DNA from: Aquibium pacificus
GTDB taxonomy: Bacteria; Pseudomonadota; Alphaproteobacteria; Rhizobiales; Rhizobiaceae
NCBI RefSeq assembly: GCF_040839445.1
Contig: NZ_JBDPGJ010000007.1
Coordinates: 124,001 to 188,000 of the forward strand
DNA length: 64,000 nt
Reading direction: 5' to 3'
Shown: piece by piece, positions 17,817 to 26,121 of the stretch
How positions within the stretch are numbered: the first letter of the stretch is position 1
Layout of the letters: the number at the start of each line of letters is the position of its first letter
Position numbers and translations under genes: made by a program
The notes under the pieces: model-generated
Databases searched by the model: none
The model's input: only the letters and a program-made list of their open reading frames with translations
What the model was told of the DNA's origin: nothing

Positions 17817-18417
17817 CCGCCTGATCCCGATATTCCTGCACGTGATACTCTTCGGCCAACAGCGAGTAAAGGTAGTGGTCCTGCCACATGCCGTTGATCT
17901 TGAGGTAGGACCGCAAGAGGCCTTCGCGGGTAAATCCGGCTTTTTCAAGCACGCGCACGGAGCGCTCGTTGCCGGGGATGCAGGCGGCCTCGATTCGGTG
18001 CAGCCGCAGCGGGCCGAAGCAGTGGCCGACCACCAGCCGCACCGCCTCCGCCATCAGCCCGCGTCCCGCGAACGGCTCGCCCATCCAGTAGCCGATCTGG
18101 CCGCTCTGGGCGACGCCCCGGCGGATGTTCCCCAAGGAAATGCCGCCGACGATCTCGCCCGTCTGCTTGAGGACGATGAGGAAGGGCACGCCATTGCCCC
18201 GGAAGAATTCCTCGCGGTAGCGGCGCACCCGCAGGTGCCATGCCGATCGCTCCAGCTCGTCGCTCGCCCATTTCGGCTCCCATCGTTCGAGGAAGCCGCG
18301 GCTTTGCCGCCGCAACGCGGCCCACTCCGCGAAGTCCGATTTCTGTGGAAATCGCAGAACGACCCGTTCGCCGGTCACCCGGGGCAGCTCTCGTCCGAAA
18401 TGGGGCAGGCTCAGCAT
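17806..18417 (-). CDS. GNAT family N-acetyltransferase (RimJ-like)
   Basis: A 203-residue acetyltransferase using acetyl-CoA. The acetyl-CoA loop lies in GYWMGEPFAGRGLMAEAV (Q/RxxGxG/A-like), followed by RIEAACIPGNERSVRVLEKAGFTREG, typical of RimJ/RimL-type enzymes acting on protein N-termini or small amines. The target is unknown. It lies between the M16 peptidase and EAL genes on the same strand and overlaps the latter slightly. Confidence 0.92.
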   Translation of the reverse strand: MLSLPHFGRELPRVTGERVVLRFPQKSDFAEWAALRRQSRGFLERWEPKWASDELERSAWHLRVRRYREEFFRGNGVPFLIVLKQTGEIVGGISLGNIRRGVAQSGQIGYWMGEPFAGRGLMAEAVRLVVGHCFGPLRLHRIEAACIPGNERSVRVLEKAGFTREGLLRSYLKINGMWQDHYLYSLLAEEYHVQEYRDQAVGS

Positions 18418-18444
18418 GGACTGCCGGCAGGCCGCGACGGCGGC

Positions 18445-19737
18445 TCAGACGGCGAGCTTGCGCATGGCGAACGGCGGCGCGGAGAGCATGCCCGAAATGT
18501 CCTCGAAGCCAGCCAGCGTTCCCACCGGTCCGACCGCCGCGATGGTCGGCTTCGTGGAAAAGAGCCGCGAGGAGAGATCGGTCAGCCGCTCGATCGTGAT
18601 GCCGGACAGCCTTTCCATCAGCTCTTCCTTCGACACGGGGCGTCCAAACAGCATGATCTGCCGCGCGATCTGGGAAGCCCGGCTCGCCGCGCTCTCGCTC
18701 GACATCATGAGGCCCGCCCGATACTGCGCCCGCGCGCGGTTGAGCTCGTCCATGTGGATGAAGTCGCCGGTCTTCTGCAACTCGCCGAGCAGGACCGGGA
18801 CCAGTTCCTCGATGTCCTCCTTGCCGGTGGCGGCGTGGATCCCGAAGACGCCGGTATCGGAAAAGCCCCAGTGGAAGGCATAGACGGAATAGCACAGGCC
18901 GCGCTTTTCTCGCACTTCCTGGAAGAGCCGCGAAGACATACCGCCACCGAGGATCATCGACAGCAGCTGCGAGGCGTAGAAGTCGCGCACGTGGTAGGCG
19001 CGTCCCTCGAAGCCCAGCACGATCTGGGCATCCATGAGGTCGCGGTCTTCCCTGTGGTCGCCGCCGACATAGTTGGCGCTGGAAGGTGCTTCGCCCGGCG
19101 CCTTCTCGCGAAACGAGCCGAGCCGCTTCTCGACTTCGCGGACGAACTCGTCGTGTTTCACCGCGCCCGCCGCGACCACGACCATCCGGTCGGCGCCGTA
19201 CTGCCGCGCCATGAAATCGTGGATCTGCCGCGGCGTGAACGACTGGACCGTCTCGGGCGTGCCCAGGATCGAGCGGCCGAGCGTCTGGTGTCGGAAGGCC
19301 GTTTCGGTGAAACGGTCGAAGACGATGTCGTCGGGCGTGTCGTGCGCGGCGCCGATCTCCTGCAGGATGACGTGCTGCTCGCGCGCCAGCTCGTCGGCGT
19401 CGAAGCGCGAATCCATCAGGATGTCCGCCAATAGGTCGATCGCGAGCGGGATGTCGTCGCGCAGCACCCTGGCGTAGAACGACGTCGTCTCGACGCTCGT
19501 CGCGGCGTTGATTTCCCCGCCCACGTCCTCGATCTGCGACGCGATGTCCCAGGCGGAGCGGCTGCCCGTTCCCTTGAACGCCATGTGCTCGAGCAGATGG
19601 GCGATCCCGTGTTCGTCGTCGCGTTCGTTGCGGGATCCGGACCTGACCCAGACCCCGAGGGCGACGGTCTCGATGTGGGGAAGGTTTTCGGTTGCAACCG
19701 TCAGGCCGTTCGACAGACGGCTTACCTCAACTCCCAT
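18445..19737 (-). CDS. M16 family metallopeptidase (mitochondrial processing peptidase-like)
   Basis: A 430-residue zinc peptidase of the pitrilysin clan. The inverted zinc motif HLLEHMAFKG (HxxEH) lies near residue 48, with the downstream glutamate in the DELAREQHVILQEI region. GGGMSSRLFQEVREKRGLCYSV is the conserved C-terminal domain motif. These alphaproteobacterial proteins are relatives of the mitochondrial beta-MPP. It follows thrC by 23 bp on the same strand, a common alphaproteobacterial order. Confidence 0.95.
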   Translation of the reverse strand: MGVEVSRLSNGLTVATENLPHIETVALGVWVRSGSRNERDDEHGIAHLLEHMAFKGTGSRSAWDIASQIEDVGGEINAATSVETTSFYARVLRDDIPLAIDLLADILMDSRFDADELAREQHVILQEIGAAHDTPDDIVFDRFTETAFRHQTLGRSILGTPETVQSFTPRQIHDFMARQYGADRMVVVAAGAVKHDEFVREVEKRLGSFREKAPGEAPSSANYVGGDHREDRDLMDAQIVLGFEGRAYHVRDFYASQLLSMILGGGMSSRLFQEVREKRGLCYSVYAFHWGFSDTGVFGIHAATGKEDIEELVPVLLGELQKTGDFIHMDELNRARAQYRAGLMMSSESAASRASQIARQIMLFGRPVSKEELMERLSGITIERLTDLSSRLFSTKPTIAAVGPVGTLAGFEDISGMLSAPPFAMRKLAV

Positions 19738-19760
19738 ATATGGTGAACTCCTCGTACTCC

Positions 19761-21158
19761 CTAAGCCGCCGTACGGGCCCGGCTGCTTATGTGATCTTCC
19801 ACCATTTTTTCGTCGGATGGAAGGACAGTGTACTTTTCCTCACGTTCCATAAGCCCGGCAAGCCATGATGGCAAGTTCGGGCGCATTCCCGCCGCCGCCT
19901 CGACGGCATCCGGGAACTTCGCCGGGTGGGCGGTCGACAGCACGATCATCGGCGCCGAACCCGTCGCTTCCCGCCGCGCCACCGCGAGAGCGGTGGCGGT
20001 ATGAGGGTCGGCGAGATAATCGCAGTCGGCGAGCGTGCCGGCGATCGTCGCCGCGGTTTCCTCCATGGATGAGCGCCCGGCGGAGAACTCCGCGCGGATC
20101 GCGGCCAGCGTCCGTTCCGGAATCGTGAAGGCGCCGGACTGCTTCAGTCCCTGCATCGCCGACACCGTAGCCTCGGCGGAACGGCCCGCCGCCTCGAAAA
20201 GCAGGCGCTCGAAGTTGGACGAGATCTGGATGTCCATCGACGGCGAGGTGGTCGCGATCACCGGGCGCGTCTCGTAGCGGCCCGTCTCCAGGGTACGGGC
20301 CAGGATGTCGTTGTCGTTGGTGGCGATGACCAGCCGCTCGATCGGCAGGCCCATCTTCTTGGCGGCGTAACCGGCGAAGATGTCGCCGAAATTGCCCGTC
20401 GGCACGGTGAAGGAGACCGGCCGGTCCGGCGCGCCGAGGCTGAGCGCGGAGGAGAAGTAGTAGACGATCTGCGCCATGATCCGCGCCCAGTTGATCGAGT
20501 TCACGCCAGACAGGCCCACGCGGTCGCGGAAGCCGTGATCGTTGAACATCGCCTTCACGATGGACTGGCAGTCGTCGAAATTGCCCTCGATCGCCAGCGC
20601 GTGGACGTTGGCGGCCAACGAGGAGGTCATCTGGAGCCGCTGGACGGCGGACACCTTCCCGTGCGGGAAGAGCACGAAGAGGTCCGCCCTGTCGCGGCCC
20701 GCGAAGGCCTCGATCGCGGCGCCGCCGGTGTCGCCCGAGGTAGCGCCGACGATCGTGGCGCGCTGGCCGCGTTCGGCCAGCACATGGTCTATCAGCCGGG
20801 CCAGCAACTGCATGGCGACGTCCTTGAAGGCGAGCGTCGGCCCGTGGAAGAGTTCCAGCACGAATTCGTCCGGTCCGGTCTGTACGATCGGGCAGGTGGC
20901 GGGATGGCGAAAGGTGGCGTAGCTCTCCTCCACAATGCGCGCGAACGTCGCATGGTCGATCTCTCCGCCGAGAAACGGCGTCAGGATGCGGGTGGCGATC
21001 TCGGGATAGGGTAGCCCGCGCAGCGCGCGGATCTCGGCCGGCGACAGCTGCGGCCACGCTTCGGGCAGATAGAGCCCGCCGTCGCGGGCGAGGCCCGCGA
21101 GCAGCACGTCGCCGAAGCCGAGTACGGGCGCAGCGCCCCTGGTGCTGATGTAGCGCAT
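19761..21158 (-). CDS. thrC: Threonine synthase
   Basis: A 465-residue PLP enzyme that converts O-phosphohomoserine to threonine. MRYISTRG is the typical N-terminus; the PLP lysine is in FHGPTLAFKDVAMQ, the phosphate loop in GATSGDTGGAAIEAF, and VPTGNFGDIFAGYAAKKMGLP is strongly conserved. ATG 21158 has AAGGAA upstream. It completes the homoserine-to-threonine pathway with thrB in this window. Confidence 0.97.
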   Translation of the reverse strand: MRYISTRGAAPVLGFGDVLLAGLARDGGLYLPEAWPQLSPAEIRALRGLPYPEIATRILTPFLGGEIDHATFARIVEESYATFRHPATCPIVQTGPDEFVLELFHGPTLAFKDVAMQLLARLIDHVLAERGQRATIVGATSGDTGGAAIEAFAGRDRADLFVLFPHGKVSAVQRLQMTSSLAANVHALAIEGNFDDCQSIVKAMFNDHGFRDRVGLSGVNSINWARIMAQIVYYFSSALSLGAPDRPVSFTVPTGNFGDIFAGYAAKKMGLPIERLVIATNDNDILARTLETGRYETRPVIATTSPSMDIQISSNFERLLFEAAGRSAEATVSAMQGLKQSGAFTIPERTLAAIRAEFSAGRSSMEETAATIAGTLADCDYLADPHTATALAVARREATGSAPMIVLSTAHPAKFPDAVEAAAGMRPNLPSWLAGLMEREEKYTVLPSDEKMVEDHISSRARTAA

Positions 21159-21275
21159 GATTTCCTTGCCGATGGCGGACGCGGCCCGCGTCCTCGAAAA
21201 ACCTTATTCGTTCGGTCGCATTTGTCGCGCGGCGTTGATATAGAACGTCCGCTTTGCCAAGGGGAAGTGCGCTAG

Positions 21276-21854
21276 ATGGCCTTTGTTTCGAGGATTGCAC
21301 GTTCCGGTGCCGGAATCACCGGCCTGGTGATGACGATGGCGCTGGCGGGCTGCCAGTCCGGAGCCGGGGGGCTGGGCCTGGGGCTCGGCGGAGGCGGCAA
21401 GCCGCAGGACACCGCGCAGCAGGAAAAGTACAACGCCGACGAATTGCGCGCCTATTGCCCACGGGTGACGCTGCAGTCCGGAACCGCCTTCTACAACTCC
21501 TTCGAGAAGGGCGCCGAGGGTGACCGAGACAGGATTGTTTACCAGGCCTCCATCAGCGAAGTCACGAGAAGCTGCAGCTACGGCGCCGGCACGATGACCA
21601 TCACGGTCGCCGCCGCCGGTAAGGTGGTGCCCGGACCGGTCGCGAAAGACGGCACCATCACCATGCCGATCCGCGTGGCGGTCGTGCGCGGCGAAGAGGT
21701 GCTCTATTCCAAGCTCCACCAGTACCAGACCGCGATCGCGGCCGTGTCCCCGGCCACCCAGTTCGTCTTCACCGACCCCAATGCCACTATCCCGACGCCG
21801 GACGGTCACAACATCCAGGTGTTGATCGGCTTCGACGAAGGGCCGGCGAAGTAG
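21276..21854 (+). CDS. Putative outer-membrane lipoprotein
   Basis: A 192-residue protein with a lipoprotein signal peptide: TGLVMTMALAGC gives a good lipobox with the lipidated cysteine at about residue 26. A glycine-rich linker (GLGLGLGGGGK) and a beta-rich domain follow (YCPRVTL, ISEVTRSCSYG, GTMTITVAAAGKVVPGP). Similar lipoproteins of unknown function are common in Rhizobiales next to thrC. It is divergent from thrC. Confidence 0.8.
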   Translation: MAFVSRIARSGAGITGLVMTMALAGCQSGAGGLGLGLGGGGKPQDTAQQEKYNADELRAYCPRVTLQSGTAFYNSFEKGAEGDRDRIVYQASISEVTRSCSYGAGTMTITVAAAGKVVPGPVAKDGTITMPIRVAVVRGEEVLYSKLHQYQTAIAAVSPATQFVFTDPNATIPTPDGHNIQVLIGFDEGPAK

Positions 21855-22027
21855 GTTTGCGAGGTTGGCGGTTTGCCCCGGCATGGAATGGCGGGAATCG
21901 ACCGCCATTGTCGCCGTTCGGAGTGCCGCCGCCGCCCGACAGCGCACAATCCGCTCCCCGAGCCGCCAGGGGAAAAGCCGCCCCTTCAGGTCACGATTCA
22001 GGCGCTGACTTTCGGCCCCCTGATGTT

Positions 22028-22390
22028 TTATCCCTTCACGTATCCTCGCCCTTCGACGATCTTTCCGTCCCGAACGCGCATGCTGTTGACCCCCCGGACC
22101 CGGTTCGCCGCGCTGTCGCCCCAACGGAGCCGCCATCGGATGATCCCGCGATCCTGACTGGCCCAAATTTCTTCGGCTTCGAAGGCGAGGTTCGCAGAGG
22201 ATGCAATCCCCTTCCAGAATTCGAGGCAAGCTTCACGCCCTTCATAGCGCGCGCCATCAGGTGCGGGCGCCGTGTTCTCGAGAACGCAGCCTTCACCGAT
22301 CAGATCGTCGAGGTTTTCGGGGCAATGCCTTTCGAACGCATTATGGAAACGGGTGACGACTTCGCGTGTGATTTTGCTATCGGCATTCAT
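22028..22390 (-). CDS. SnoaL-like / NTF2-like protein
   Basis: A 120-residue cone-fold protein of the SnoaL/NTF2-like superfamily. TREVVTRFHNAF, the YEGREACLEFW motif, IIRWRLRWG and VRGVNSMRVRDGKI are typical. It is a close paralogue in layout of the protein at 22736-23113, but diverged. AGAGGTGA lies upstream of the start. It is probably the last gene of a three-gene operon under the TetR gene at 23181. The substrate is unknown. Confidence 0.88.
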   Translation of the reverse strand: MNADSKITREVVTRFHNAFERHCPENLDDLIGEGCVLENTAPAPDGARYEGREACLEFWKGIASSANLAFEAEEIWASQDRGIIRWRLRWGDSAANRVRGVNSMRVRDGKIVEGRGYVKG

Positions 22391-22413
22391 CTTTTCACCT
22401 CTTGAGATCAGGT

Positions 22414-22698
22414 CTAGAAGGGCTTTTCGGACTTGTCGGTGCGATAGAGGCTAACAGCCACCTCCCGGGGTTTTCCCCTCGGACCCCCCTTCGCGACCTT
22501 GCGCCAGGCGTCAAGCGTGGTCTGGTCACGCCAGCACTCGAAGAGATTGACGCGCTCCGGATCGACCGCGTCCGCGCTTATGGAAAAGTCGAGACAGCCG
22601 TCATAGGCCCTCGCGCGTTCGACCATGCCCTTGAAGGCTTGCACGGCACCGTCCCGCTTCTCGGCATCGGTGCGGGTGTAGCCAGCGATGATAATCAT
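22414..22698 (-). CDS. Antibiotic biosynthesis monooxygenase (ABM) domain protein
   Basis: A 94-residue ferredoxin-like-fold ABM protein (MIIIAGYTRTDAEKRDGAVQAFKGMVERARAYDGCLDFSISAD, then NLFECWRDQTTLDAW). These small cofactor-free enzymes oxidise quinone-like compounds, or bind reactive molecules. A strong AGGAGGAG ribosome site precedes ATG 22698. It lies between two SnoaL-like genes, so the cassette may detoxify or modify one small organic molecule. Confidence 0.88.
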   Translation of the reverse strand: MIIIAGYTRTDAEKRDGAVQAFKGMVERARAYDGCLDFSISADAVDPERVNLFECWRDQTTLDAWRKVAKGGPRGKPREVAVSLYRTDKSEKPF

Positions 22699-22735
22699 GA
22701 GCTCTCCTCCTTGAAGCGCTGATTGATTGTTGCTG

Positions 22736-23113
22736 TCACTCAGGCAGGGGCGCCGACTGGCCGGGGATTTTTGAGTAACCCAGCGCCTCGATGATCCGTC
22801 CGTGACGGACGTGCATCAGGTTGACGCCGCGAACCGATTCCCCGTCGCCGAAGTTAAACCGCCAGCGGATGATGGCGCGATCGCCCATTGTGATCGTGTC
22901 TTCGACGTCGAAATGCGCGACCGGATCTTTGGCCAGGGCCTCCCAGAACACGAGGCAGGCGTCATAGCCTTCGTATCGCGTTCCATTGGGCGCCGGCTGA
23001 ATAGACTCCATCACGCAGTCCGGGGCGATCAGGTCCTTGAGGATCGCCGGTTCGTGATCACGGAACGCCTGGTTGAACCGGCGCATGATCTCGGCTGTCT
23101 CGTTCGTCTGCAT
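22736..23113 (-). CDS. SnoaL-like / NTF2-like protein, first gene of TetR-controlled cassette
   Basis: A 125-residue SnoaL/NTF2-like protein (TAEIMRRFNQAFRDHEPAILKDLIAPDCVMESIQPAPNGTRYEGYDACLVFWEAL, then VRGVNLMHVRHGRI). ATG 23113 is set by an exceptionally complete ribosome site, GGAGGTGATT, directly upstream; a GTG inside that site is excluded. The promoter and two TetR-type palindromes lie immediately upstream. Function unknown beyond the fold. Confidence 0.9.
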   Translation of the reverse strand: MQTNETAEIMRRFNQAFRDHEPAILKDLIAPDCVMESIQPAPNGTRYEGYDACLVFWEALAKDPVAHFDVEDTITMGDRAIIRWRFNFGDGESVRGVNLMHVRHGRIIEALGYSKIPGQSAPLPE

Positions 23114-23128
23114 AATCACCTCCTATTC

Positions 23129-23167
23129 AGACAGGTCTGTCTATTTGCAGCATACAGACCTGTCTGT
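23129..23167. promoter_or_regulatory. Two palindromic TetR-type operators
   Basis: AGACAG-GT-CTGTCT (23129-23142) and ACAGAC-CT-GTCTGT (23154-23167) are both perfect palindromes. They share a 13-base core in inverted orientation (CAGACAGGTCTGT and its complement), 26 bp centre to centre. They sit between the divergent SnoaL and TetR genes and are the likely binding sites of the TetR protein encoded at 23181. Confidence 0.8.
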
Positions 23168-23176
23168 TAGAGTCAA
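23149..23176 (-). promoter_or_regulatory. Sigma70-type promoter of the SnoaL/ABM cassette
   Basis: On the minus strand TTGACT (-35, 23171-23176) and TATGCT (-10, 23149-23154) are 16 bp apart. One operator fills the spacer and the other covers the predicted start point, a layout expected for simple repression. Inferred from sequence only. Confidence 0.55.
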
Positions 23177-23180
23177 GCGC

Positions 23181-23759
23181 ATGAACACAACCGTTTCGCC
23201 GACCGCTTCTGGAGCCAGCACCGCGCGCCGCCGCCTGCTCGATACCGCTACCCGTCTCTTCTACACTGAGGGCATTCGTGCAGTCGGCATTGACCGCATC
23301 ATCGCGGAGGCGGGCGTGGCCAAGGCGACCTTCTACAATCACTTCCCTTCGAAGGACGATCTCGTCCTCGCATATGTCAATGAGCAGGATCGGATCGGAC
23401 GGGATGCCGTGTCAGCACTTCCCGAGCAACGGCCACCGGAAATGATCGCGGCGGTCATGGGGCGCATCAGCGAGGCCGTGGTCGCAGGAGGTTGGCGTGG
23501 GTGCCCCTTTCTCAACGCGGCGGCCGAGTATCCAGACCCAAAAAGTCCCGTGCGGCAAGCCATCGATGCACGCCGCGCCTGGTATCACGGCGTGCTACGG
23601 GACCTCCTTCAGGCGGACGGCGATCCGACCCCTTCTGTTACTGCCTCGTTGCTTGTCGCCCTATCAGACGGCCTGCTCGAAGCCGCATACCTTGACGACC
23701 CGGCAGCCGTTCCCGCCCTTGTAGGCGAAGCACTGAAAAGGTTGCTGGTCCGGCCTTGA
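23181..23759 (+). CDS. TetR/AcrR family transcriptional regulator
   Basis: A 192-residue repressor. The N-terminal HTH (RRRLLDTATRLFYTEGIRAVGIDRIIAEAGVAKATFYNHFPSKDDL, about residues 17-61) is a classical TetR domain, and the C-terminal half is a ligand-binding domain with the GGWRGCPFLNAAAEYPD motif of a common TetR subgroup. It is divergent from the SnoaL/ABM cassette, and the two palindromes between them suggest it represses the cassette and itself. ATG 23181 lies 13 bases past the second operator, so its leader must be short. Confidence 0.93.
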   Translation: MNTTVSPTASGASTARRRLLDTATRLFYTEGIRAVGIDRIIAEAGVAKATFYNHFPSKDDLVLAYVNEQDRIGRDAVSALPEQRPPEMIAAVMGRISEAVVAGGWRGCPFLNAAAEYPDPKSPVRQAIDARRAWYHGVLRDLLQADGDPTPSVTASLLVALSDGLLEAAYLDDPAAVPALVGEALKRLLVRP

Positions 23760-24012
23760 GAAGCGGCGGATGGCTCAAATCCGCTGAAATTCATGAGCTT
23801 TGGGTCGAGGTCCCAGGCGCTGTTTCTTCAAGGTAATTTTCGTCGCAAGACCGATCGCAAGAAGCGGTCTATCTGTCGCGGACTTTGGCCGCCAAACCAC
23901 GGGCCGTTCTCCGACTCGCCTGCCCAATAGCGGCCAGTCCACTCCCCACCTCAAAGCGGTCCCGGACGTTGAATACGAGCGGGAGACTTCCCCACCAACT
24001 CCGCCACCCCGC

Positions 24013-24699
24013 CTATACCGCCTCCGACCACTCCGCCAACGCGGCCACCGTCGCGGCAAAATCGACCCAGCGGTTGATGACCGTCTCCGCGCCGGCCTCC
24101 GTCAGCCGGTCGGCGTGGCCCGGATAGGAGTGGCTGGCGCCGGTGAAGCCGATGACGCGCATGCCCGCCGCCTTGGCGCCGATGACGCCGTGGACGGAAT
24201 CCTCGATGACGAAGGTCGCAGCGGGATCTTTCGACATCGCCTCCGCCGCGTGCAGGAAGACGTCGGGTGCCGGCTTGGTGCGCTGCGAGGGAATTTCGCG
24301 CGCCGAGAAGATGCGACCCTGGAACAGCGGCAGCATTCGCGTACGCGTCAGCATGGCCTCGATGCGCGAGAGAGGCGAGTTCGAGCAGATGCAGTAGGGA
24401 CCGCGCACCGCTGCCACGGCCGCGGCGGCGCCATCGATGGCGCGCACGTCGCTCGCGAGTTTCCTGTCCAGCGTCTCCTTCATGCGGTCGATGAGGCTCG
24501 CCTGGAACGGCACCTGCGATTCCGCCTCGATGCGCAGGAGGATGTCCTTGGACGTCAGGCCTGAATAGCGCTCCATCATCTCCTCGGGCGTGATGGCGAA
24601 GCCGGCCTCCGAAATCATGGCTGCCTCCACGCGAGCGGCGATGATCTCGGAATCCACGAGGACGCCGTCGCAATCGAAGATGATCAGTTGGGGCTGCAT
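24013..24699 (-). CDS. HAD family hydrolase (phosphoglycolate phosphatase-like)
   Basis: A 228-residue HAD phosphatase, subfamily with the four-helix cap. Motif I is FDCDGVLVDSE (nucleophile and acid Asp), motif II CSNS, motif III lysine in KPAPDVFL, motif IV FVIEDSVHGVIGAKAAG. Similar enzymes act on sugar phosphates or phosphoglycolate; the substrate here is unknown. ATG 24699 gives a start right before motif I. It is divergent from ccrM. Confidence 0.92.
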   Translation of the reverse strand: MQPQLIIFDCDGVLVDSEIIAARVEAAMISEAGFAITPEEMMERYSGLTSKDILLRIEAESQVPFQASLIDRMKETLDRKLASDVRAIDGAAAAVAAVRGPYCICSNSPLSRIEAMLTRTRMLPLFQGRIFSAREIPSQRTKPAPDVFLHAAEAMSKDPAATFVIEDSVHGVIGAKAAGMRVIGFTGASHSYPGHADRLTEAGAETVINRWVDFAATVAALAEWSEAV

Positions 24700-24803
24700 T
24701 CCGGGCTCTGGTCTCGAAGGGGAGGGGGCGCCGCCGGGCGCTCGGGCTGTCCCCGAGATAGTGCGCAATCCCGGCTCACGCAAATGATGCGCCGCATTTC
24801 ACT

Positions 24804-24829
24804 GATTCTTTACGCCGAACGGTAACCAT
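24804..24829 (+). promoter_or_regulatory. GANTC site and CtrA-like half site upstream of ccrM
   Basis: GATTC (24804-24808) is a CcrM target site, and GTAACCAT (24822-24829) matches seven of eight bases of the short CtrA motif TTAACCAT. Both lie within 65 bp of the ccrM start. Control of ccrM by CtrA and by methylation of its own promoter is known in alphaproteobacteria; here it is inferred. Confidence 0.5.
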
Positions 24830-24867
24830 AACGACGAGTAAACCGTGTCCAGCGTTCCAGGTGTACC

Positions 24868-26001
24868 ATGTCAGCCATTCGCCTCGTCGACGATCTCGCG
24901 CCGTCCTCTCCGAACGCTGATTGGATGGACACCATCCTCAAGGGCGATTGCGTAGCGGCGTTGGAGCGGTTGCCGGAAAAATCGGTCGACGTGATCTTCG
25001 CCGACCCGCCCTACAATCTCCAGCTCGACGGCGACCTTCACCGCCCCGACCAGTCCAAGGTCGACGCGGTCGACGACGCCTGGGACCAGTTCGAGAGCTT
25101 CGCGGCCTACGACGCCTTCACCCGCGCCTGGCTGCTCGCCGCGCGCCGCGTGCTGAAGCCCAACGGCACGATCTGGGTGATCGGCTCCTACCACAACATC
25201 TTCCGCGTCGGCTCTTCGCTGCAGGACCTCGGCTACTGGATCCTCAACGACGTGGTCTGGCGCAAGACGAACCCGATGCCGAATTTCCGCGGCCGCCGCT
25301 TCCAGAATGCGCACGAGACCATGATCTGGGCGACCCGCGACCAGAACGCCAAGGGCTACACGTTCAACTACGATGCCCTGAAGGCGGCGAACGACGACCT
25401 GCAGATGCGCACGGACTGGCTCTTTCCCATCTGCACCGGCGGCGAGCGGCTGAAGGACGAAGCCGGTGCCAAGGTGCACCCCACGCAAAAGCCCGAGGCC
25501 CTTCTCGCCCGCGTGCTGATGGCGTCGAGCCGGCCGGGCGACGTGGTGCTCGACCCCTTCTTTGGCTCGGGAACCACGGGCGCGGTCGCGAAGCGTCTCG
25601 GCCGCCGTTTCGTCGGCATCGAGCGCGAGCAGGCCTATATCGACGCCGCCACGGCGCGCATAGCGGCCGTCGAGCCGCTGGAGGCGCCCGAACTCGCCTC
25701 GATGACGGGAAAGCGCGCCGAGCCGCGCGTCGCCTTCGTCAGCCTGATCGAGTCCGGGCTGGTGGCGCCCGGAACGCTCCTGTCGGATTCACGGCGCCGC
25801 TGGACGGCGAGCGTGCGGGCCGACGGCACCTTGGCGATCGGCTCCGAGGCCGGCTCCATCCACCGCATGGGCGCCCGCGTCCAGGGTCTCGATGCCTGTA
25901 ACGGCTGGACGTTCTGGCACTACGAGGCAGGCGGCAAGATGAAGCCGATCGACGACCTGCGGCGGCAGGTCAGGGACGGGATGGTTGTCGGGGGAGCCTG
26001 A
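24868..26001 (+). CDS. ccrM: Cell-cycle DNA adenine methyltransferase CcrM (GANTC)
   Basis: A 377-residue beta-class N6-adenine methyltransferase. The order of motifs is DPPY first (FADPPYNLQLDGDL, residues 46-49), then the target region, then the AdoMet motif DPFFGSGTTGAV (about residue 230). The C-terminal extension (about 280-377, WTASVRADGTLAIGSEAGSIHRMGARVQG) is specific to CcrM and helps recognise GANTC. It methylates newly replicated DNA late in the cell cycle and is usually essential in Rhizobiales. Confidence 0.97.
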   Translation: MSAIRLVDDLAPSSPNADWMDTILKGDCVAALERLPEKSVDVIFADPPYNLQLDGDLHRPDQSKVDAVDDAWDQFESFAAYDAFTRAWLLAARRVLKPNGTIWVIGSYHNIFRVGSSLQDLGYWILNDVVWRKTNPMPNFRGRRFQNAHETMIWATRDQNAKGYTFNYDALKAANDDLQMRTDWLFPICTGGERLKDEAGAKVHPTQKPEALLARVLMASSRPGDVVLDPFFGSGTTGAVAKRLGRRFVGIEREQAYIDAATARIAAVEPLEAPELASMTGKRAEPRVAFVSLIESGLVAPGTLLSDSRRRWTASVRADGTLAIGSEAGSIHRMGARVQGLDACNGWTFWHYEAGGKMKPIDDLRRQVRDGMVVGGA

Positions 26002-26121
26002 GGGTTACGTTTTGTAGTGGAAGCGGCAACAGACGATCGCGGTCGCTTCGGCCTCGCCTGCTCCCGTGATTGCGGTAAACCCGTGATGCGGTAAACGAGA
26101 AGATGCTCGATCTGGCCGAAA

